Below are positions 6,823 to 14,217 of a stretch of DNA of 15,880 nucleotides, piece by piece. A program made the position numbers and the translations under genes. Under the pieces are notes generated by a model. That model made no database searches. It was not told where the DNA came from and saw only the letters and a list, made by a program, of their open reading frames with translations. How positions within the stretch are numbered: position 1 is the stretch's first letter; each line of letters starts with the position of its first letter. The stretch comes from DATHBR01 sp036389955 (GTDB lineage Bacteria > Myxococcota > Myxococcia > Myxococcales > Myxococcaceae): assembly GCA_036389955.1 (NCBI GenBank), contig DASVVJ010000437.1, positions 1-15,880 on the forward strand, read 5' to 3'.

Positions 6823-8295
6823 CTACTTCTGGCTGCGCAGCAGATCCCGCGCGTACCACGCGAGCAGCGGCTGCTGGCTGGAAGCCGCCTGCCACAGCGC
6901 GGTGCGCGCCGACACCGAGAGGCCCGGGAAGGCGCTCAGCGAGCTGGCGGACGCCACGCGCAGCTCCAGCTCCATCAGCTCATCCATGATGATGCTGGCC
7001 AGCGCGTCCTGCGCGGCCTCATGGTGCGCGGTGGACGTGGAGTGGCTCAGCCGTGAGGCCGCCGCCACGCGCAGCTCCAGGTCCGTGGTGCTCAACAGCC
7101 GCACCAGCAGCTCCCACGCCTCGGGCCGGTTCTCGCCCAGGTCCCACACGAAGCTCTTGATGGCGCCCTGGATGTGCCGGTCCCCATCGTCCAGCCGCTG
7201 GATGAGCACCGAGAGCACACGCTCGGCGACGGACTGGAAGAAGCGCGCCTCGGTGGTGCAGATGCCGATGCTGGCCACCGCGCGAAGCAGCGCCGCCAGC
7301 GGCTCACCCGACACCGGCAAGGCCAGCGTTCGCGCCAACAGGTCCACCTGCTCGGGAGCCTCGGCGCAGATGCGCGCGATGGCGGCGGCGGCATACTCCC
7401 GCTCGGCCGTGTCGCTCTCGGAAGCGAGCACCCGCTCGATGAGGATCTCCACCGCCTCGGAGGCCTCTCTGCCGTAGCCGCCGATCTCCCGCAGCGCCCG
7501 GCCGCGCATCTCCGCGTCGCCGTAGCGCACCTGCAGTTCCAGGTCCCTCACACGCCCCAGCCGCGCCTCGGCATCGTCCGGCAGCGCAGGCCGCGGCAGG
7601 TCCAGGTGCTGGAAGTCGGTGACGAGGCAGACGGGCCGCCCGTCCTCGCCCAGCCCCCACCACGAGGAGTAGAGGCGCTGGGCCATCGACTCCTCGGCGA
7701 GAGTGCCCGAGGAGAAGGCGATGACATTGCCGCCCGACTTCGGATCCAGCGTCAGCGAGGTGCTGGACCACATGGGCGGAGAGTGCTTGGTGAAGGTGTC
7801 GACGAACTGGCGGCTGCGCTCCGGCACGCGCTCCACCACGTCCGCATCGAGGAAGGCGGTGATGTCCGGATCAGCCTGGTAGCCGTAGCGCTGGTGGGCC
7901 GGCAGCACGCGCGCGGGCTCACCGCGGGTGGCACGCTCCCAGCGCACGGGGGGCGTGTCCTCGAAGCGCACCATGGCCATGGCGATGGACTCGTGCGCCG
8001 AGGGCGAGCCCTTGCGGCTGGTGCGGATGACGCTGAGCAGTACCGGATAGCGGCCCGGAGGCACCGCGCGGGAGAACGGCTCGCGGTGATTGAGGGTGAG
8101 CAGCACCAGCAGGTGTGCCCCGGGCAGCGGGCGCGGCGGCAGCGTGAGCGGATTGCAGACGACGATGCGGCCGCTGGTGAGCGTCAGCGTGCCCGCGTGG
8201 TGCGTGAAGACCGCCACCGGCTTGCCCTTGGCGAGCAACAGCCTGCGGTCCTCGAAGGCCGACAGCAAATCCCCCCTGGCACTGCTCACATCCAT
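6823..8295 (-). CDS. DUF4241-like domain fused to HEAT-type repeats
   Basis: A 490-residue protein without a signal peptide or membrane segment. Residues about 20-235 match the pattern I associate with DUF4241: VPPGRYPV at 78-85, a 'VRFEDTPPVRWERA' strand pair at 109-122, RYGYQADPDITAFLDA at 136-151, GNVIAFSSG at 189-197 and an acidic/aromatic end, CLVTDFQ, near 223-229. From about 240 to the end the protein is a run of Ala/Leu/Glu/Arg-rich helix pairs (for example RVRDLELQVRYGDAEMRGRA and LELRVAAASRL) typical of HEAT or PBS-lyase-like repeats, a scaffold for protein binding. DUF4241 has no established biochemical function that I can cite. AGGGG in front of ATG 8295 supports the start. The gene follows the predicted di-metal hydrolase by 42 bases on the same strand, so an operon is plausible. 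Confidence 0.78.
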   Translation of the reverse strand: MDVSSARGDLLSAFEDRRLLLAKGKPVAVFTHHAGTLTLTSGRIVVCNPLTLPPRPLPGAHLLVLLTLNHREPFSRAVPPGRYPVLLSVIRTSRKGSPSAHESIAMAMVRFEDTPPVRWERATRGEPARVLPAHQRYGYQADPDITAFLDADVVERVPERSRQFVDTFTKHSPPMWSSTSLTLDPKSGGNVIAFSSGTLAEESMAQRLYSSWWGLGEDGRPVCLVTDFQHLDLPRPALPDDAEARLGRVRDLELQVRYGDAEMRGRALREIGGYGREASEAVEILIERVLASESDTAEREYAAAAIARICAEAPEQVDLLARTLALPVSGEPLAALLRAVASIGICTTEARFFQSVAERVLSVLIQRLDDGDRHIQGAIKSFVWDLGENRPEAWELLVRLLSTTDLELRVAAASRLSHSTSTAHHEAAQDALASIIMDELMELELRVASASSLSAFPGLSVSARTALWQAASSQQPLLAWYARDLLRSQK

Positions 8296-8337
8296 GGATG
8301 GCCCCTGTGCACGGCCATTCTAAACCTTTTCTCCGCT

Positions 8338-9237
8338 TCAGGGTGCGCGCTGGAACACACTTTCGGCCAGGTGATAGGTGTCGCGCTGGCTCGGGTGAAA
8401 TCCTGGCCGGAAGTACTCGAAGAAGATGGCCAGTGAACGTCCCGCCATCCGATCCGGGCCGAAGAGCAGGACCTTCAGGTCAGCCCAGGTCCGCTTGCGC
8501 AGCAGCTCTCCATCCTGGCGCAGCAGCATCGCCATGCCCACGCCGATGAAGCCCGCCACCACCAACCCCCCGAGCAGCCCACCCAGCATGCGCAGCAGGT
8601 AGGAGCGGTTCGTTCTTTTCAGCAGCTCGAACGCCATCTCCTTGTGTTCGATCTCCTCGGCGGCATGCCACTCCCACAGCTCCGCCATGAAGGGCTCGGC
8701 GTCCTTCAGTGTGCGGTTGGACAGCACCAGCTCGGACAGCAGCGCGGTGAGGTGCTCGAAGCCGGCGATCATCGCCAGGCAGACGCGCAGGCCCAGCCAC
8801 TTCTCAAACACCTGGGTGAAGACGCGCTCCGCGGTGCCCAGGTACCCATCGATGCGGTAGCCCTGCCCCCTCAGGTTGCTCAGGAACTTCTCGTGCACGA
8901 AGGAGTGCGTGGCCTCCTGGCCCATGAAGCCGCGCACCTGGCGGGCGAACTCAGGGTCGTCCTTCAGGCGCGGAAGCTGGCCGCGCATCACCCGCACCAT
9001 GAAATCCTCGAACGCCACGACAAACAGGTTGATGGCATTGAAGAAGTGCGAGCGGGTCGGACTGCCCGCCAGCCAGTGCCGGGGAATGGAGCTGGGGAAG
9101 GTGAAGGCGGTACGACGGGGGCGGAGGTGGGCGGGATCCAGCGCCCGGCGCTCGAACCGGGCCATCGGGTGGAGGTAGACGGAGGACTGAGAGCCAGCAA
9201 CAGTGGACTGCTGCACCGCTGAGCGCGAAGCCGTCAT
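8338..9237 (-). CDS. Predicted metal-dependent hydrolase (COG3687 / PF10118 type)
   Basis: A 299-residue protein of the 'predicted metal-dependent hydrolase' family, an all-helical di-metal-carboxylate fold. Numbered from the chosen start, candidate ligands are E77 in FEDFM, E108, H111 and H115 in GQEATHSFVHEKF, E161/H162 in FEHLT, and E194/E195 and H198 in WHAAEEIEHKEMAFE. A hydrophobic Gly/Leu/Val-rich segment at about 216-238 is a likely membrane anchor. The family's substrate is not settled; ferritin- and desaturase-like chemistry on lipids has been suggested for similar folds, which here is only inference. An upstream ATG (9267) gives 10 more residues, but AGGGGG lies correctly in front of ATG 9237, so the shorter form is preferred. 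The gene is divergent from a LysR-type regulator, which may control it. Confidence 0.85.
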   Translation of the reverse strand: MTASRSAVQQSTVAGSQSSVYLHPMARFERRALDPAHLRPRRTAFTFPSSIPRHWLAGSPTRSHFFNAINLFVVAFEDFMVRVMRGQLPRLKDDPEFARQVRGFMGQEATHSFVHEKFLSNLRGQGYRIDGYLGTAERVFTQVFEKWLGLRVCLAMIAGFEHLTALLSELVLSNRTLKDAEPFMAELWEWHAAEEIEHKEMAFELLKRTNRSYLLRMLGGLLGGLVVAGFIGVGMAMLLRQDGELLRKRTWADLKVLLFGPDRMAGRSLAIFFEYFRPGFHPSQRDTYHLAESVFQRAP

Positions 9238-9468
9238 GGTGTTACCCCCTGCGGCGGTTTTCCTCACCGCGACCGCTACACGATACGAGGGTGATCAGAA
9301 GGCGACTATCCACGCGGCAGCCGATACACTGTTGCCCGAGCGTTAATAATGCCCGGTACAGGCAAGCGGCTGGCTGTTTACTCACGATATGCATCCTGTC
9401 GGTATCCGCCAGGGGAGCCACGACGCGGCGCGCGATGCGCGGGGGGTGGACCGGTAAATCGACAGAGC

Positions 9469-9485
9469 GTTGACGGTGCGTCAAC
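9469..9485. promoter_or_regulatory. Candidate LysR-type operator (T-N11-A dyad)
   Basis: The sequence gttgac-ggtgc-gtcaac is a perfect 6-base inverted repeat with a 5-base spacer, and contains the LysR-box form T(9471)-N11-A(9483). It lies 10 bases before the probable GTG start of the LysR-type gene, in the 258-base divergent region shared with the predicted metal hydrolase. Position and symmetry suggest autoregulation. No convincing -35/-10 promoter could be placed around it. Confidence 0.45.
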
Positions 9486-9495
9486 AATCCGGGCC

Positions 9496-10410
9496 GTGCT
9501 CAGCAGATTGGATGATGTCGTCATCTTCGTCGCGGTGGCGGACGTGGGAGGTTTCACGGCGGCCGCGCGGCGGCTCGGGCTCACCACCGCGGCGGTGAGC
9601 AAGGCGATTACCCGCCTGGAGAAGCGGCTGTCCACGCGGCTGCTCACCCGCACCACCCGCAGCGTGCACCTGACCGATGCGGGAGCGCGCTACTACACTC
9701 GCTGCCGGCCGGCGTTGGACGAGCTGGCCCGGGGAGAAGACGAGGCCCTGGAGGAAGCCGGCTCGATGCGGGGCCGCATCCGCGTGGATCTGCCCAACAC
9801 CCTGGGCCGGATGGTCATTATCCCGGCGCTCGCCGAGTTTCTTCGCTCCTATCCGGACATCGCGCTCGACATCCGGCTGAATGACCGGTTCGTGGACCTG
9901 GTGGGCGAGAACGTGGACATCGCCGTGCGCTTCGGCTCGCTCAAGGACTCCTCGCTCAGCGTCTACCGGCTGGGGCTCACGCGCATCTGCCACTGCGCCT
10001 CCCCGGCCTACCTGGAGCAGTATGGCGTCCCGCGCTCGCTGGCCGACCTGGAGCAGCACCACCTGATCAACTACGTGTCCCAGCAGACGCGGCGCCCGTA
10101 CATCTGGACCTTCCTGGTCGACGGGCAGAGCCACACCCTGGTTCCGAAGACGCGCGCCGAGGTGGATGACGCCGGCGCCAACCGGATGATGGGGCTGTCG
10201 GGGGTGGGCATCGTCCAGGAGCTGAGCTTCCACGTGCGGGAGGATCTGCTGGCGGGCCGGCTCGTCCGGGTGCTGCCGGAGTACGACTCCCCGGGGCTCG
10301 AGGTGTCGCTGGTGTTTCCCTCGGGCAAGGCCACGCCCTCCCGCGTGCGCACCCTCTTGAGGTTCCTGCGCAACCGGATCAACGCCTCCGCGCTCGATCC
10401 GAAGCTCTGA
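9496..10410 (+). CDS. LysR-type transcriptional regulator
   Basis: A 304-residue DNA-binding regulator. Residues about 5-62 form the winged helix-turn-helix: RLDDVVIFVAVADVGGFTAA, then RRLGLTTAAVSKAITRLEKR and LLTRTTRSVHLTDAG. Residues about 93-295 form the periplasmic-binding-like effector domain, with the usual 'DLPNTLGR', 'DIALDIRLNDRFVDLV' and 'DIAVRFG' landmarks of the subgroup that includes many quinone, aromatic and stress-response regulators. Start choice: an ATG at 9349 would add 49 residues unrelated to the family, so the GTG at 9496 is preferred because it puts the HTH at the normal distance from the N-terminus. No good Shine-Dalgarno sequence is visible. It is divergent from the predicted di-metal hydrolase, so that gene is the likeliest target besides itself. 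It ends 2 bases before the stop of the convergent YyaL-type gene. Confidence 0.88.
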   Translation: MLSRLDDVVIFVAVADVGGFTAAARRLGLTTAAVSKAITRLEKRLSTRLLTRTTRSVHLTDAGARYYTRCRPALDELARGEDEALEEAGSMRGRIRVDLPNTLGRMVIIPALAEFLRSYPDIALDIRLNDRFVDLVGENVDIAVRFGSLKDSSLSVYRLGLTRICHCASPAYLEQYGVPRSLADLEQHHLINYVSQQTRRPYIWTFLVDGQSHTLVPKTRAEVDDAGANRMMGLSGVGIVQELSFHVREDLLAGRLVRVLPEYDSPGLEVSLVFPSGKATPSRVRTLLRFLRNRINASALDPKL

Positions 10411-10412
10411 GT

Positions 10413-12506
10413 TCAGCTCCGCGCGGGCGCCTGGAGCCGCTGGACCAGTTCCTGCGCGTCCGTCAGCGGGCGCTCACAGGCAAAACCCCGGCACACGTAC
10501 GCCGCGCCCTGTCCTCCCACGGGCTCGCGTCCCTCGAAGAGCTCCTTCACGAGCGGAGGCACCGGTGCGCCCGGCTCCTTCCACCCGAAGGCGAAGGTGG
10601 GGGTGAAGGCGTGGTTGGCCGCCGTGAGGAGGGGGGCCACCTGCTCGCGCGAGCCCGCGAAGGTGACGCCCGCGCCCCCGTCCAGGAACGCGTCCGCCAC
10701 GAGCGCCAGGTAGCCGTACCCCATCGGGTTCTCCTCGATGGGCTGGCGCATCCTCGAGAGGTAGCGCTCGGCCTGCTCCAGGTGGGACTTGTCCCCGGTG
10801 AGCGCGGCGAGCGCCACCTGCGCCTCCGTGAGCGTGGAGGCTCCCGAGGGGTAGGCGTTGTCGAACAGGGAGTAGGTGGCCACCACCAGGTCCTTCTGGC
10901 CCTTCTGCGCGGAGAGGTAGGCCTGCTTCTCTGGATCCCAGAAGAGCTCCACCGCGCGCTTCACCAGGGCGGAGGCCGCCTCCAGGTACTTCACGTCGAA
11001 GGTGGCCTGGTAGAGCGCGGTGAGGCCCGAGGCCAGATCCCCATAGTCCTCGAGGAAGCCGTCAATGCGTCCCCGGCCCTCCTCATATGAGCGCACCAGC
11101 CTCGTCCCGTTCCACATTCCGGAGAGCACGAAGTCCGCGGCGCCCGCCGCGAGCCGGGCCCACTCCGGGCGGCCGAACACCCGCGAGGCGAAGGCGAGCC
11201 CGCGGATCATCAGCCCGTTCCAACCCGCGAGGAGCTTGTCATCCCGGCCCGGCTTCACGCGCTTCTCGCGCACGTCGAAGAGGGCAAGGCGGGCGGCGCG
11301 CAGCTCGCGCTCCACGGCCTCCTCGGTCAGCCCGCGCTCCTGGGCAAGCTGTGCCACGGGCACGGCGACCTCCAGCACCGTGGTGCCATGCTCGAAGTTG
11401 CCCTGGGGCTTGATGCCGAAGTGGCGCACCACCAGGTCGGCCTGCTCCGGGGGCAGCACGGCGCGCACCTCATCCGGGCGCCAGACGAAGAACTTGCCCT
11501 CCTCGCCCTCGCTGTCGGCATCCTGGGCGGCGAAGAAGCCTCCGCGCGCGTCCGTCATCTCGCGGCGCACATACTCCACCGTCTCCTCCACCACCTTGCG
11601 CCACAGCGGCCGGGGCTCCACCTGCTCCGCCTCCGCGTAGAGGTGCAGCAGTTGGGCGTTGTCGTAGAGCATCTTCTCGAAGTGCGGCACCAGCCACCGT
11701 GCGTCCACCGAGTAACGGTGGAAGCCGCCGCCCAGCTGATCGTAGATGCCGCCCAGCGCCATCTTCTCCAGGGTGCGCAGCACCGCGTCCTTGAGCGCCA
11801 CGGGCCCGCCGCGCCGCCACGAGCGCAGCATGAAGGACACATCCATCGGGTTGGGGAACTTGGGGGCGCCGCCGAAGCCGCCGTTCACCGGGTCCACATG
11901 GCGCAGCATCCGCTCGCCCAGCTTCACCACGTCCGCCGCCGAAAGCGCCCCGGGTGTCGCGTCGAGCCCGTAGGCGGCCAGCTCGCCCAGTCCCTCGTGG
12001 AAGGACTGCGCCTGCTCCTGTACCTTGTCCTGCTGGTTCACCCAGGCGTCGTGGAGCGCCTCCAGCAGCCGGGGAAAGCCGGGCCGCCCGTACTTGTCGT
12101 GCGGTGGGAAGTAGGTGCCGCCGTAGAAGGGGCGCAGGTCGGGCGTGAGGAACACGGTGAGCGGCCAGCCACCGCCCTGCCCCATCAGTTGCACCACGCC
12201 CTGGTAGATCTGATCGAGGTCCGGCCGCTCCTCGCGGTCCACCTTGATGTTGATGTACCAGTCGTTCATCAGCTTCGCGATGGCGGGGTTCTCGAAGGAC
12301 TCGTGCGCCATCACGTGACACCAGTGGCACGCGGAGTACCCCACGGAGAGCAGAATGGGCTTGTTCTCCGAGCGGGCCCTCGCCAGCGCCTCGTCTCCCC
12401 ACGGGTACCAGTCCACGGGGTTGTGGGCATGCTGGCGCAGGTAGGGGGAAGGCTCGCTCGCCAGGCGGTTACTCGGGCCGGACGGCGAGGAAGGCGGGTG
12501 GGCCAT
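10413..12506 (-). CDS. Thioredoxin-fold/six-hairpin protein of the YyaL (DUF255, Spata20) family
   Basis: A 697-residue protein, the normal length for this family, present from bacteria to animals (YyaL, SSP411/Spata20). The N-terminus carries the family signature NRLASEPSPYLRQHAHNPVD. A thioredoxin-like domain follows with CHWC at 60-63 and the cis-Pro region GGWPLTVFLTP at about 112-122. The large C-terminal part is an (alpha/alpha)-barrel resembling six-hairpin glycosidases or GlcNAc epimerases, with the highly conserved PHFEKMLYDNAQL at 274-286. Biochemical function is unresolved; a redox or sugar-related role is suggested by the folds. There is no signal peptide, so it is probably cytoplasmic. 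The start is ATG 12506, preceded by GGAG 6 bases away; a TTG four codons upstream is less likely. The C-terminal CRGFACERP adds a second Cys pair. Confidence 0.92.
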   Translation of the reverse strand: MAHPPSSPSGPSNRLASEPSPYLRQHAHNPVDWYPWGDEALARARSENKPILLSVGYSACHWCHVMAHESFENPAIAKLMNDWYINIKVDREERPDLDQIYQGVVQLMGQGGGWPLTVFLTPDLRPFYGGTYFPPHDKYGRPGFPRLLEALHDAWVNQQDKVQEQAQSFHEGLGELAAYGLDATPGALSAADVVKLGERMLRHVDPVNGGFGGAPKFPNPMDVSFMLRSWRRGGPVALKDAVLRTLEKMALGGIYDQLGGGFHRYSVDARWLVPHFEKMLYDNAQLLHLYAEAEQVEPRPLWRKVVEETVEYVRREMTDARGGFFAAQDADSEGEEGKFFVWRPDEVRAVLPPEQADLVVRHFGIKPQGNFEHGTTVLEVAVPVAQLAQERGLTEEAVERELRAARLALFDVREKRVKPGRDDKLLAGWNGLMIRGLAFASRVFGRPEWARLAAGAADFVLSGMWNGTRLVRSYEEGRGRIDGFLEDYGDLASGLTALYQATFDVKYLEAASALVKRAVELFWDPEKQAYLSAQKGQKDLVVATYSLFDNAYPSGASTLTEAQVALAALTGDKSHLEQAERYLSRMRQPIEENPMGYGYLALVADAFLDGGAGVTFAGSREQVAPLLTAANHAFTPTFAFGWKEPGAPVPPLVKELFEGREPVGGQGAAYVCRGFACERPLTDAQELVQRLQAPARS

Positions 12507-12609
12507 GGGGCACTCCAAGCGCTACGGGGACGGGAACAGCCATACGGAGCCCTCGGCGGGCGGGGCAAGTGGAAATCCCGACAAGACTCCTCTAGCCAAC
12601 GGGCGCCGG

Positions 12610-14013
12610 GTGCGCTTTGTCCGGGACGTGGCCAATTCCACTGCCCAGTCCGCCCCGGGCCTGAAGCTCTGCCTCGCCTTGCTGGGGGTGAGCGCGGTAG
12701 TGCGGCTCACGCTCGCGCTGGGCACGGAACTCTACTCCGACGAGGCGTACTACTGGCAGTGGAGCCAGCACCTCGCGTGGGGCTACTACGACCACCCGCC
12801 GCTCATCGCGTGGTTGATCGCCGCGCTGGACATCCGTCCCGCGGCGCTGCTGTGCGGCGTGGGCACGGTGGCGGCGGTGTGGGGGCTGGCCAGGGACGTG
12901 CACGGCAGCCGCGAGGCGGCCTGGCGCGCGGCGGCGCTGTGGAGCGTGGTGCCGGTGGGCGTGCTCAGTGGCGTGTGGGCGCTGCCGGACGCGCCCCTGC
13001 TGCTGTTCTGGACGCTGGCGCTGTGGGCGCTGTGGCGGGAGCGGTGGGTGCTGGCGGGCCTGGCCTCGGGACTGGCGCTGCTGTCGAAGTACCCGGGGGT
13101 GCTGCTGGCGGGCATCTTCCTCGTCACCGCCGTGCGCATGCGGAGGCTGCCCGCGGGGGCGTGGCTGACGGCGCTGCTGGGCGCCCTGCTCTTCCTTCCG
13201 GTGGTGCTGTGGAACGCCCAGCGCGAGTGGGTGGGGTTCGCCTTCCAGCTCAAGCACGGCCTGGGCGGCACTGGAGGGCTCGCAACCTTCGGGGAGTACC
13301 TGGCGGGCCAGCTCGCCATGGGTGGGCCGGTGCTGCTGCCGCTGGGCCTCTTCTACGTCGTGCGCGGCCCGCGGGAGCAGTTCCTCCTGAGGGTGGCGGT
13401 GCTGGTGCCGCTGCTGTTCTTCGGTTACGCGGCGGTGCGCACGCGGGGCGAGGCCAACTGGCCCTCGGTGGCCTATGTCGCCGCCTGCGTGGGCGTGGCG
13501 GGGATGCGGCCGGCCTGGTTCCGGGCAGCGGCCTTCAGCGGGCTGGCGGTGGTGCTGGGGGCAGGCTCGCACGTGCTCTTCCCGCTGCTGCGCTTCGAGC
13601 GGGACGTGCCGCTGCAGCGCACTCACGGCTGGGAGTTGCTCTCCGTGCTCGCCGAGCCCGGGCAACTCCATCCGGGTGCCGAAGCGAAGGACATCGCCGT
13701 CGTCTATACCCCCAACTACCAGTTCGCCTCCCAGGCGGCGCGCTACGCCGGCGTGGTGACGGACACGGCGGGCCCGGGCCGCAAGAGCCAGTACGACCTG
13801 TGGCCGCAGCCCGTTGTCCCTCCTGGGAAGGATGCCCTCTGGTTCTCCTTCGGCAATCCTCCTCCCGAGGAGTTGGCCTCAAGCTTCACCTCCGTGGAGG
13901 GGCCCGTGGAACTGCCCGCGAACTTCCGTGGCCAGCGGGTTCACACCTTCCACGTCTGGTGGCTCCGGGAAGCTCGATCCGAGCCACACACGCCACCGCC
14001 CGCGCCGCTCTGA
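12610..14013 (+). CDS. GT39-family (ArnT/PMT-like) membrane glycosyltransferase
   Basis: A multi-pass membrane protein, 467 residues from this start, of the GT39 type that moves sugars from polyprenyl-phosphate donors to lipid or protein acceptors at the outer face of the inner membrane. The hallmark first loop is present: SDEAYYWQWSQHLAWGYYDH, with the catalytic-type Asp-Glu at 44-45 and YYDHPP at 59-64. Seven or more hydrophobic segments follow, then a soluble C-terminal domain of about 130 residues that is likely periplasmic. Start is uncertain: ATG 12505 is in frame but adds a polar stretch that coincides with the start codon and presumed promoter of the divergent YyaL gene. GTG 12610 or GTG 12628 place the first membrane segment near the N-terminus. 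None has a clear ribosome binding site. The substrate cannot be deduced. Confidence 0.83.
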   Translation: MRFVRDVANSTAQSAPGLKLCLALLGVSAVVRLTLALGTELYSDEAYYWQWSQHLAWGYYDHPPLIAWLIAALDIRPAALLCGVGTVAAVWGLARDVHGSREAAWRAAALWSVVPVGVLSGVWALPDAPLLLFWTLALWALWRERWVLAGLASGLALLSKYPGVLLAGIFLVTAVRMRRLPAGAWLTALLGALLFLPVVLWNAQREWVGFAFQLKHGLGGTGGLATFGEYLAGQLAMGGPVLLPLGLFYVVRGPREQFLLRVAVLVPLLFFGYAAVRTRGEANWPSVAYVAACVGVAGMRPAWFRAAAFSGLAVVLGAGSHVLFPLLRFERDVPLQRTHGWELLSVLAEPGQLHPGAEAKDIAVVYTPNYQFASQAARYAGVVTDTAGPGRKSQYDLWPQPVVPPGKDALWFSFGNPPPEELASSFTSVEGPVELPANFRGQRVHTFHVWWLREARSEPHTPPPAPL

Positions 14014-14217
14014 ATCTGTGAGACTCTTTTCACTTTGGGTGAAGTGTGACAGCGGGTCTGTGGACTATTACCGCCTGGGGTTCATCACCATGTGCTCTGC
14101 ATTGTTGACTCATGCCAAGCGCTGCATCGACAGGCCCACCTACTGGGTAATCAACTGAGGGTGTCACCATGACAGACGCTGTAGACGGACATGTATGACT
14201 TCAGGCGGGTTACGGGG
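14014..14217. other. Intergenic stretch at the left edge of a low-GC region; no convincing gene
   Basis: These 204 bases separate the 3' ends of the convergent glycosyltransferase and STAND-like genes. GC content is visibly lower than to the left. Near 14030-14048 there is a weak imperfect hairpin (cactt/aagtg) just after a T-run, which might end transcription of the glycosyltransferase gene. Two minute ORFs are present: 22 codons at 14090-14158, and 9 codons at 14169-14198 with a GAGGG upstream. Neither resembles anything I recognise. No tRNA, inverted terminal repeat or target duplication was found. It may hold the remains of an insertion event. Confidence 0.4.

Noticed and set aside
7174..8436. 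420-codon plus-strand frame opposite the DUF4241-like gene
   Set aside because: Shadow frame rich in Arg, Gln and His without motifs.
9332..9350. TTGCCC followed by TTAATAAT, considered as a sigma-70 promoter for the LysR-type gene
   Set aside because: Spacing between the two boxes is far too short and no other -35 fits; not supported.
11388..14021. A very long plus-strand open frame (877 codons) spanning antisense of the YyaL-type gene and another frame of the glycosyltransferase
   Set aside because: A by-product of high GC: low-complexity Arg/Gly/Ala/His translation, no domain, and better-supported genes on both halves.
14090..14158. 22-codon ORF in the low-GC gap
   Set aside because: Too short, no family resemblance, and no ribosome binding site that stands out.
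14169..14198. 9-codon ORF with a GAGGG upstream
   Set aside because: A good-looking ribosome binding site but far too short to support as a gene; could be chance or the remains of a disrupted gene.
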